Shown piece after piece: positions 48,022 through 56,859 of a stretch of DNA of 64,000 bases; position 1 is the stretch's first letter; every line of letters starts with the position of its first letter. The DNA lies in contig NC_039368.1 in assembly GCF_003573695.1 (NCBI RefSeq), forward strand, positions 16,620,360 through 16,684,359. The letters run 5' to 3'. Under the pieces are notes generated by a model, which worked only from the letters and a program-made list of their open reading frames with translations, had not been told where the DNA came from and ran no database searches. The DNA is from Papaver somniferum (taxonomy: Eukaryota; Streptophyta; Magnoliopsida; Ranunculales; Papaveraceae). The position numbers and the translations under genes were made by a program.

Positions 48022-49548
48022 TGATAAGCACGTATGTGCTATATTTTGTACCCATATTTATATTATCTAGGACTCGATATTGTTGCTAATAATACTATTT
48101 TAATGCTTTTGTAGAAAGTAGAAGTAAATCTAATCATCCAAAAATAATTGGCGAAATGTGAAACTAAAACGGTGCTTTCCACAAAAAAACCCAGCAAGGT
48201 TATCCGAAACACCAAAACGAGACAGAGAAGGGATGATACACAAGTGGGACGGTCTAATTGAAAACAAGGAGGTCAAGCACGTACACATGCTTTCCCATGA
48301 ATCATGGTTTTGTGGGGCTTAGAAGAACAGTCGTGTGATTTTCAGCAAATTGCAAGCAGAAAACATTATAGTGGGTTACTAGGCATTAGATGTTAATTAA
48401 ATCTTGTTAGGTAGTGGAATATTGGAACAAATAAATGGGTCCACGTGAATATCTTATTGGAGGGAGAAAAATGAATTAAAAATATTTTGCTTTCTCACCG
48501 GTGGGATTCTTTTCAAGTCTACCAAATATGCATGCAAGCAAAATGAAGAAGAATATATATGGGGAGATCACATTGATGACCACCATGCAAGTTCCAATTA
48601 AGGCTAATTAAGAGAATGACGACACGCCTTTATTTGGTATATATTTTCTGTATTGTGAAGAAGAAAAATGGGGGTTCTGGTGACTGTTTTGGGAGGCCGG
48701 TTTTGGGAGCTCTCTCTTGCGAGAGGCCGAAACCAGATAAGAGAAAAGAGAGGCGCGGCTACGGAAGTGAAAAGAAGGGTTTGCAATTCTTGTGATTTCA
48801 TTTCCATTTTGATTTGCTAGTGATTCTCTTTGATTTGTTAATGGCTTTTGAGAAAGTCATGTATAACTAAATCCTTGTAACTAGGGTTTATGTTGAAACC
48901 ACTTAGAGTATTAGGCTATTTTCATTTGAATAATATTTAGCAAAACAATATTATGATATGATTAGATTAATTCTTGAATAATATTTATTGATTAATAGAA
49001 ATACAAGTTGTTGCTTCACCAGTTTTAAAACCTGTGTGCGTAATCAATAGTTTTACAAATATGTTTGTCTTATTATTTGATGATCCATGCTTGGTTAATT
49101 TCTTTGATGTGTTATGCTTTGAAAAGCTAAATAAAATTTGTGAACTTATATTTAGTTTCATGTAATTTTCTCGCTAACGCAATTTGATGGTGCATGCTTT
49201 GATTTAGTTTTTTGATGTATCATGCTTAGGGTGTCCCAGCGATATTTGCGGCTCTAATACTTATAATAGGTGATGTCGATAGAACGAACAATAGACAAAT
49301 ATTCATGGATTATGTTTCATTTCAGTAATTGAATAGAAGTTGTGGTGGATACTATAAACCCTGGTTACCGACTCTCCCATTGAATTTCTTTTATTACTTT
49401 AGTTTAATTTTATTATTTCATTTTACATTTCTCAATTATAAAAATCTCAAAAAAAACATTATTTCTGATTATTAGGGATATTGATTACAGTATTTCCACC
49501 GCTTCTCGTGGGAACGACCCGTACTTGCCTCTGTTTACTAGTTAGACA
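48022..49548 (+). mobile_element. Element G, 3' LTR (shortened at its end)
   Basis: TGATAAGCACGTATGTGCTA to GTTAGACA, 1527 bp, closely matching 44999-46575. It ends 45 bases earlier than the LTR end implied by the 5' copy, yet abuts a perfect TSD. A few small indels separate the copies (for example about 38 bases missing after GGGTTACTA, near 48380). Confidence 0.85.
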
Positions 49549-49553
49549 CAAAG

Positions 49554-50893
49554 CAAAATTCCGACGGTTTGAATGCCATCATACATGCCATTAACCCAAA
49601 ACTTCAGCACCATGTGTCAAATTGCACTAGGTCTAAAGATGCTTGGGATATCTTAGAAGCCGTATTTGAAGGAAACTCCAGTGAAAAGGAAGCTAGGCTT
49701 CAAAACCTTAATTCCGATTGAGAGAACCTTTGTATGGCAGATGAAGACACATTTGATGAGTTTAATCTCAGAGTGTTTGAAATTGTTAATGCATCTTTTG
49801 CATTGGGATGAAAATTCCTGAAAAGGACATTGCGATGAAAATTCTCAGATCGCTGCCATCTAGATACGAGTCTAAGAAGCATGCCATCGTTGAGGGAAAT
49901 AACCTTGATAATCTTTCCAGAAATACATTGGTTGGAAAGATAAAGATCTTTGATCATGAGCATACATCCAAAATCGGAAAGGATGTTTCCTTTAAAGCAC
50001 AGAAGAACACTAAGTTACTTGATAAAAGTAAAAGTGTTCATGTCTCTGAGGATGATCAGTCTGAGGGTGATTTTTCGGATGAAGATCTTGAAAAATCAGT
50101 CTCCTTGATCACAAGACAGTTTAGGGATCTTCTATTGAAGAGAAGTAAACGTTTTTCAAGAGACAAACCTAGGTCATTAGATAAACCTCAGAGCGTTCCT
50201 CCTAAAAACAGGGATGCTGACGAGGTTGATGACGAGGATATGCCACAGTGCTTTAAGTGTAAAGGTTTTGGTCATTTTGCAAACGAGTGCCCAAATCGTA
50301 GAAAATACACTGGGAACAAATGTCTTGTTGTAACACTTGATGAGATGTTTGAGATCTATGATTCTGATGAAGATAGGAAATCAAGTGTTGGTCTTCTATG
50401 TGAAAACATTGATTTTGATAATTGTAGCAATACATATATCAACCTTGATGGTTACGGTGAAAAAGAGATTTCAATCAAGCTGGAAGAATCAATTGACCCA
50501 TCCTTTGGATACTCTGGTTGTAATGTTTCAGGATCTACTATGTGTCTGGCTGCTTTCACACCACAGATGCCTGAATACTATCCAAGTTTGACGTGATCGT
50601 TTTGTTCTCAGAAGGGTCATGAACTATCAAGATGTTACAAGTACAAACATCAAGTGAGACACGCCAACAAACTTCAACGAAGATCAAATCGATTGGAAAG
50701 GAAGCTTAAACTTTCTCAGAAGACTGCTGAGGTATGTAGGATTTTATCTTCGTCTAAGAAGTTCGTTTCCAAAGACAAAATAAGACCATTAGAGAAGAAG
50801 GTATGGTCAAATCGCTTTGATAGACATAAGTATGAGGATTCCTCCAAAGAGGAAAATGGTGGACAAATTGTTGTTCACCACAGCACAAATTAA
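49554..50893 (+). pseudogene. gag: Element C gag, part 2 (two CCHC knuckles, own stop)
   Basis: Resumes after G with the segment corresponding to D 63079 onward. Contains KDAWDILEAVFEG, TGA for Trp at 49718, MADEDTFDEFNLRVFEI, a one-base deletion near 49808, KILRSLPSRYESKKHAIVEG (49838-49897), knuckle 1 CFKCKGFGHFANEC (50250-50291), acidic and hydrophobic linker, TGA for the first Cys of knuckle 2 (50594; then SFCSQKGHELSRC), a Lys/Arg-rich coiled coil, and a stop at 50891-50893. The frame ends as a separate protein and is not followed by protease or pol. In canonical Sireviruses a coiled coil and second knuckle lead into protease. Confidence 0.85.
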
Positions 50894-51202
50894 TTTTGTT
50901 GTTTGGTAAGTCTTGTCGCATGTGCCTGATAAAAAAGAGATAAGATTGTGTACCGCTCAAGCTTTAGGAAAAGTTTTTTTTTCTTAGGATTGTTTTTCCT
51001 GTCTATCAAATAAAGTAAAGGGTTATTATAGACAATTATACTCTTTATAGGGTTTAGAATTGGGCGTCCACGAACCTGTTTAAAGGTTGCGAACCCTACA
51101 TTCCTTTTTCCTCTCTGATATCTTTTATATTTTAAGACTGCTTGATGAGATTGTGAATTCCACTCACAAAAACCAGTTGTTTATAACTGTTCTCTAAGCA
51201 TC

Positions 51203-51568
51203 ATGTCTTTGGATGGAAAAGATGTCAATATGATTGTTAAGCCATCAATCAAGAAAAAAGAGAAATCTCAAGTAACTCCTTCCTTGAAAAGAAAGAGGAG
51301 GAATACAAGAAAGCCAAGGGCTGTCCCTTATAACTCTCAGAAGTTTTCCGATGTTCTTGATGACTTGAAGGAAGTAAGAAAGGAGATTAGTGAAATAAAG
51401 GCTTGCGTTTTAAGATCTTTGGAAATTCAAAAGGTCCTGGTTCGACATCATCAGCCAAGACGGTTTGTTGGTATTGACTCCATCCTCCACGAACCTTATG
51501 TTACGATGGATGTTGACGACAAGGAGTTCGGGAATGATAAGGAATTTCTCAAAGATATTGTTTCCTAG
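51203..51568 (+). CDS. Element C ORF2, conserved small basic/coiled-coil protein of unknown function
   Basis: 121 codons, intact. N-terminus KDVNMIVKPSIKKKEKSQ, then a strongly basic KRKRRNTRKPR (about residues 33-43, NLS-like), then a heptad-like LDDLKEVRKEISEIKACVLR and LEIQKVLVR, then RRFVGIDSILHEPY and an acidic tail VDDKEFGNDKEF. The protein in element A (56146-56559) has the same order and many identical residues, so it was maintained through rounds of transposition. It follows gag after about 310 bases of non-coding sequence that contain a TATA-like TTTAAAGG (51079-51086). No known domain recognised. It takes the place of pol. The role is unknown; a nucleic-acid-binding accessory or regulatory factor would fit the charge pattern. 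It is not obviously env-like, having no signal peptide or membrane span. Confidence 0.7.
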   Translation: MSLDGKDVNMIVKPSIKKKEKSQVTPSLKRKRRNTRKPRAVPYNSQKFSDVLDDLKEVRKEISEIKACVLRSLEIQKVLVRHHQPRRFVGIDSILHEPYVTMDVDDKEFGNDKEFLKDIVS

Positions 51569-52016
51569 TATGTTTTCTTTTTGGTTTAGTTGGAAGAATA
51601 ACTAGTGCTCGAATACCAATGATTGTGATCTTCTTGTTCTTTTTTAGGTTTATTTGGTTTAAATTCTAAAAATATTTGGAGGATGATGGTTTGCAGTATT
51701 TAATATTTATGATTTGTCATATTGTAATTTGTTATGGGATATTGGTGTTTACGTCCGTGAACTATGTATGTTGTCCCATATTTTGTCAAAAGTAAAGTCG
51801 TTCATGATCGGTATTCATGTATTCATTTAAGGATGAATATACTTTTGACATTTACAAAAGTTAAGCCTATATTGTCAATTCTTTGATGGAAGATAGGTTA
51901 AAATATTTTGTGTTCAAGGATTATGTCTATTAAAAATTGTTATACAAATAGTGACGGAAGATAGAATGAATCCTTGTGTTGATCTTCACTGATCCATATT
52001 TTATGTAATACTGTGA
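51569..52016 (+). other. Element C non-coding region after ORF2
   Basis: Non-coding, AT-rich. Shares TTGCAGTATT...ATTTATG, TGTTATGGGATAT, CATATTTTGTCAAAAG and GTTAAGCCTATATTGTC with element A (56670-56850) and, more weakly, with 10440-10560. No frame. Confidence 0.55.
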
Positions 52017-52477
52017 GGCTCCGTAATGTGTCTTATGTTGAGCACGATACAACCAAGTTGATTAATTTTTGATTAGCTTTGTTGGTTGTTCCGTAATGTA
52101 CTTTGTGTTGAGCATTCTTGAACTAAATTAATCATCTTGTTTGGTTATTTAGTTATTGCTCCATAAGTCTTTTTATGTCGAGCAAAACAAATGACAATTA
52201 AATTGATTACTTTTGTAATTAGTTTGGTTGTGTATTCCAATTAGATTAATTATGGGTTCTCTTGTAATTAATCTAGTTGAATATTTTCATACTCCGTAAG
52301 ATTCCTCTTATGTTGAGTATATGAATGACTATCCTATTCATTTTCTAATGGTTATGGTAGTCGTATGCTCCGTAAGTTCTCTTATGTCGAGCATAATCAA
52401 TTAAGTTGATCACTTTTGTGTTTAATTTGATTGCGTATTCCGATTAAATTAATCATGAATTTACTTGTGATTAATTT
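52017..52477 (+). repeat. Alternating hairpin array in element C 3' non-coding region
   Basis: Five type-1 hairpins with CCGTAAG...CTTATG inside flanking arms: 52018-52043, 52087-52114, 52157-52184, 52289-52320 (ATACTC/GAGTAT) and 52364-52395 (TATGCTC/GAGCATA). Between them are type-2 hairpins such as TAGATTAATTA/TAATTAATCTA (52243-52275), AAATTGATTAC/GTAATTAGTTT (52201-52226, two G.U pairs) and AAATTAATCA/TGATTAATTT (52446-52477). Arm bases differ between copies but pairing is kept, which points to RNA structure. Element A has one unit of each type (59851-59877, 59887-59918). Confidence 0.7.
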
Positions 52478-52549
52478 GATTGAGTTTTTGGATATAGAAA
52501 ATCATTCTCATGGTTTTTGGTGTGCAATAAAAATCCTTATTTTCTTTTG

Positions 52550-53244
52550 AAATTAAGGTCGCTCTTGTTGTTCCCTTGGGAATGACATCAAATGGGGGAG
52601 AGTTCTTTTGAACTTGTGCTTAATGGTCATATCTTGAGGGGTGTGCGGCTGCGGAATTTTAAAGGGGTTATCTTGTATCCTTAAACTCCTTGATGAATGC
52701 TATTAGCTTCGGATATATGATTGCATCTAAATTAGATGGTATGTATTTTCTTTTATTCATGAAATGTCTCTTACGGAAATTTCATTATGATCCCGTTCTT
52801 GTACCTTTGCCAAATTTATTGACAAAAAGGGGGAGAACTAATATGTAGTTCACACTAAAAATACATATGTTTTTCGGATCATTGTGTAAGGGGGAGTGGT
52901 TTCCATGTGAGATAAAGTATTGACTAAGGGGGAGTGATACATATCACCAAAGTATTATTGTTGAAGTTGTGATACAATTGGACTTTGACACTGTGAAATA
53001 ATACTATGACACTGTATAACAATGATCGAGAGTGATGCTTTCTCATTGTTATAGCTACAGATCTTCAACAACGGTGATGCTAAACTTACAACCTTTGGGA
53101 TCATTGGAGTACTTGGAAGTGACGAAGATTTCGAGGAATACTGAAGATTAGACATGTGGAATAGGAGCTACTAAAGTTTCTTTATCTTTTTTGTATTCCA
53201 TATGTATTGATAGTTTTCTCACTAAAATTGACAAAAGGGGAGAT
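52550..53244 (+). other. Element C 3' block with multiple PPTs
   Basis: GTCGCTCTTGTTGTTCCC, ATGGGGGAGAG, AACTCCTTGATGAATGC, GACAAAAAGGGGGAGAACTA (52822-52841), AAGGGGGAGTGG (52888), CTAAGGGGGAGTGATACATA (52925) and the PPT GACAAAAGGGGAGAT next to the 3' LTR. Colinear with element B 35340-36023, so gag-type and pol-type elements share it. Confidence 0.75.
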
Positions 53245-55654
53245 TGTTAGAGCATTGCTCGGTCGAACTCGCATGAGTTGATACCTCGAGCATGTTTGTT
53301 AATGTTAGTGATCAAAACTATAAGTCTTGATTTCTAGTCCACTATAGCTAAGTCTCGGACTAGGATAGAAAGTGTAGTTGATCTCAAGGACTTCATGGCG
53401 ATTCATCATACAAGAAGAAGAACTACTCAAGGAACTGGTGGAACTTCTCGATAAAAAGGTATGTGAAGACTTGAACTTATCTGACACTCAAAAGTCTATC
53501 TACTTTATCTCCTACTTCTTGAGACAAAAATTCGTATGTTATACATAGACTTAGATTATACACATTTGGTATTTCGAGACGAGTATACCTCGCCTATCTA
53601 TATCTCTAAATATGTGTTGGTAAGCGTTTCGTTTCGACCATGTTTATCTTTACCTAGTGACGTAAGTCATGATATGTTAATCACTTTGAAAATTGCTTTG
53701 ACGAGAAATGGTGTAACAACTGTATAACGTCCTCTAAGAATGTCTCAATGGTTGGAATGAGAGTTTAGATTACATAACCAATGATGGACATAAGTATTGT
53801 TGTGGAAACACATATGTGCTTAAGTCCTATCCCTTGAACCAAAGTTTGCGAACTTTGTTGATCAAGAGAAACCAGAAGAATGGCTTGTTGCCAAGTCCGC
53901 GAACTCAGTCCGTGAACTTCCGAACTTCTCATACCGAGAAATTATGCTGGAGTTGACAAACTTGTTGCGTGAGTACCAGTCCGCGAACCGGCGGAAAGTC
54001 TTTGCCGATATTTTCTGCTGGAGTTTGTAAACTCTGCCCGGTTGCTTAATTCCGCGAACCTAGTGTGCGAACTTAAGAAGGTTATATATCTGAAGATGAT
54101 TTCTGAACTTAAACCTATAAAGACTAAGGAATGCAATTTGCAAACCGTGGCTATAAAGTTCATGAACCGATTCGAGTGAATCAAATCATCTTTGCTTTAA
54201 TTTTGTCTTGTGTAGTACATAAGATTTCCTTGCAATTGGACAACTCTCTAACTAGTTCATTTGAGTCATTTGAACTAGTTATGGTGAAGAAGAATATGGT
54301 TGGTATTAAATGCTCATATGGCTAACCTTTTGGTTAACTATTGTTGAACCAACAATGTACACGTTTGGGTACGATTAACAAACCTAAAAGCGTGCATTTC
54401 ATTTGTGTATAACAAGCTAAGTTTTCGATCTAACGGTTGAGAAATATTAGCTTGAATCTAATTCAGGTTTTCATCTAACGGTGGATATTGTTTGCTTTGT
54501 GACCAAGGAGAAACCCTGATTTGAAAGACTATATAAGGGGACATCTAGCAACTCTGCAAAATTAATCCCCACACCTCACGTGTGATACTAGTTTGCGTGC
54601 TAGAGTCGTTTCTTCTTTAACCTTTGGTTTTCTTCTTCTAAAACCAGGTTAACGACTTAAATACTTCATTGGGATTGTGAAGCCAGGCCGATACTACTTT
54701 TATCGTAGTTGTGTGATCTGATCTTGAATCTTCTATCGTACGAGTACAATCAGATTGATTGGATTGAGATTAATATCTTCGATAGGCAAGATATAAAAAG
54801 TAGTCACAAACATCTTCGTCTCATTGTTTGTGATTCCGAACATCTTGTTTCACTACCATATGATTAAGATTGTTGTGAGGTGATTGATTTATCTAGGCTG
54901 TTCTTCGGGAATATAAGACCGGATTATCAATTGGTTCCTGTTCACCTTGATTATTATCAAAAGAGGGAACAAAAACTTTAGGGTTTTTTCTGTGAGAGAC
55001 AGATTGATCCTTTGATAGACTTGTCTGTGTGAGACAGATTTTTTTATTGTCAAAGCCTGCGATTTTGGGTCGTAGAAACTCTTAGTTGTGGGTGAGATCA
55101 TCTAAGGGAATCAAGTGCGCAGTATCCTGCTGGGATCAGAGGCGTAGGGAGTACAATTGTACCTTGGATCAGCGGGAGACTGATTGTGGTTCAACTACAG
55201 TCCAGTGCGAAGTTAGCTTGGAGTAGGCTAGTGTCTGTAGCGTCATAATACAATGTGTGTTCAATATGGACTAGGTCCCGGGGTTTTTCTGCATTTGCGG
55301 TTTCCTGGTTAACAAAATTTTTGGTGTTTGTGTTATTTCAGTTTCCGCATTATATTGTTTTATCTTTATAATTAAAATAATACAGGTTGTGCGTTAGATC
55401 ATCAATTAGAGTAATCTAACCTTTGGTTGTTGATTGTCATTGATTGATCCTTGGATATTGGTCTTTGGTACCATCCAAGTTATTCCTTGTATTTGATTAG
55501 TACTCGCAGTTTCTGTTTGAGAAAATCAAATCAAGAGAGAGAGAGAGATATAAACTCGTTGATGTACTTTTAATTGATTGAGTCTTGGGCGGTGTTGTCC
55601 ATACAGATTGCTAAGCGAAATATTGGGCGGTGTTGTTAGACCGCCGCTTTTTCA
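53245..55654 (+). mobile_element. Element C, 3' LTR
   Basis: TGTTAGAGCATTGCTCGGTC to GACCGCCGCTTTTTCA, 2410 bp, pairing with 42312-44713. TATATAAGG at 54530. Followed by AAAAT (TSD) and the remainder of element A's gag. It keeps the TTTCCTGGTTAACAAAATTT module missing from the 5' copy, and has a local duplication of GGGCGGTGTTG near 55587-55634. Confidence 0.92.
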
Positions 55655-55659
55655 AAAAT

Positions 55660-55753
55660 AATACGGTCTAAACAGTATGTTAAACAGGGTTCTAAGAATT
55701 CCATTCAAGAAGGGTATGGCGAACAGATTATTGTTCAGCCCAGCACAACTTAA
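55660..55753 (+). pseudogene. gag: Element A gag, C-terminal part
   Basis: AATACGGTCTAAACAGTATG... to AGCACAACTTAA, colinear with the last roughly 30 codons of C's gag (ends ...CACAGCACAAATTAA). Joining it to 42311 restores order across the AAAAT duplication. Confidence 0.75.
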
Positions 55754-56015
55754 TTATGTTGGTTGTGTATCTTGTCTCATGTGCCTGATTCAAAAGAGAC
55801 AAGAGTTTGCACACTTCAGGCTTTAAGAAAAAGAGAAGTAGATTTTTTTACATCTTTTTTAGTCTTGTTTTCACGGTTTTGGAATTCTTCCATCCTTTCA
55901 TATCTAATTTATATTGAAAGGGATTTCCCTGTTTGATTAATAAAAAAAGGTTAATATTGACAATTCTGCCTTCTTTAGGGTTGTGAGTTATTTCGTACGT
56001 GAATTCTTTTTGGTG

Positions 56016-56023
56016 TATAAAGG
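56016..56023 (+). promoter_or_regulatory. TATA-like box upstream of element A ORF2
   Basis: TATAAAGG, 130 bases before the ORF2 start at 56146 and followed by GTAACCCTACATTCCTTTTT, which recurs in C after TTTAAAGG (51079). Element F has TATA-like boxes (minus, 28246-28237 and 28061-28054) before its ORF2-like frame. A candidate internal promoter. Confidence 0.4.
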
Positions 56024-56145
56024 TTCCGTAACCCTACATTCCTTTTTCCTTCTCTGAAAAACTCTTTTTATCACAAGATTGCTTGTTGAGTCTGATTTGT
56101 GAATTTCTCCCACAATCTCATACTTGTATGGAGAATCCAAGCATT

Positions 56146-56559
56146 ATGTCTTCTACCAGAAAAGATGTTAATATGATTGTTAAGCCATCAATCATGAAGG
56201 AAAAATAAAAATCTCTTGTTCAACCAACTTTGAAAAGAAAAAGAAGGAATGTGAGGAAACCAAGAGTTGTTCCTTCAAATATTCAAAAGTTTTCTGGTGT
56301 TCTTGAAGAGTTGATTGAAACAAAAAAGGAGATTCAGCAAATAAAGGCTATTGTTTTGAGGACTCTCGAAATTCAGAAGGCCCTGGTTCGGCATCAGTCT
56401 AGAAGGTTTGTTGGAATTGACTCATTTCTTCATGAACCTTATGTTCCAATAGCTGTTGACGACAAGGAGTTCGGGGACGATAAAGAATTTTTTAGAGGCC
56501 TTAATGTCTTGGAAACTTCTTATGAGAATTTATTCCTGTGTTTTAAGAAGGATAACTAG
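56146..56559 (+). pseudogene. Element A ORF2 (one in-frame stop)
   Basis: Homologue of C's ORF2: KDVNMIVKPSI, then TAA at 56206, KRKRRNVRKPR, LEELIETKKEIQQIKAIVLR, LEIQKALVR, RRFVGIDSFLHEPY and DDKEFGDDKEF, plus a C-terminal extension LNVLETSYENLFLCFKKDN not seen in C. Start ATG 56146 chosen because it aligns with C's 51203; an upstream in-frame ATG is at 56128. Substitutions relative to C are largely conservative in the coiled-coil part. Function unknown. Confidence 0.65.
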
Positions 56560-56859
56560 GGTTTGGAATAGCCATTATTGTGAGTACACATAGCTATTTC
56601 CAACGATTTTCATCTTGCAATGTTTTTAGATTTATTTATTTAAATTCTAAAGTTGATTTGGAAGATGATTTTGCAGTATTAATCTTTATGGTTTCATATA
56701 TTGCAACTTGTTATGGGATATAAGTGTTTGTGTCCATGAACTATGATTTTCCCATATTTGTCAAAAGCTAAGTCTCTTATATGTCATCATGCAAATATTG
56801 ATAAAAGATTGAATGAACTTTTGACAACAAAAGTTAAGCCTATAATGTCATTATGCAAA
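56560..56859 (+). other. Element A non-coding region after ORF2
   Basis: Colinear with 51640-51890 of C (TTGCAGTATTAATCTTTATG, TTGTTATGGGATATAAGTG). Ends at ATTATGCAAA, the insertion point of the Helitron; an internal near-repeat, TCATGCAAATATTGATAAAA (56783), shows what the uninterrupted site looked like. Confidence 0.6.
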
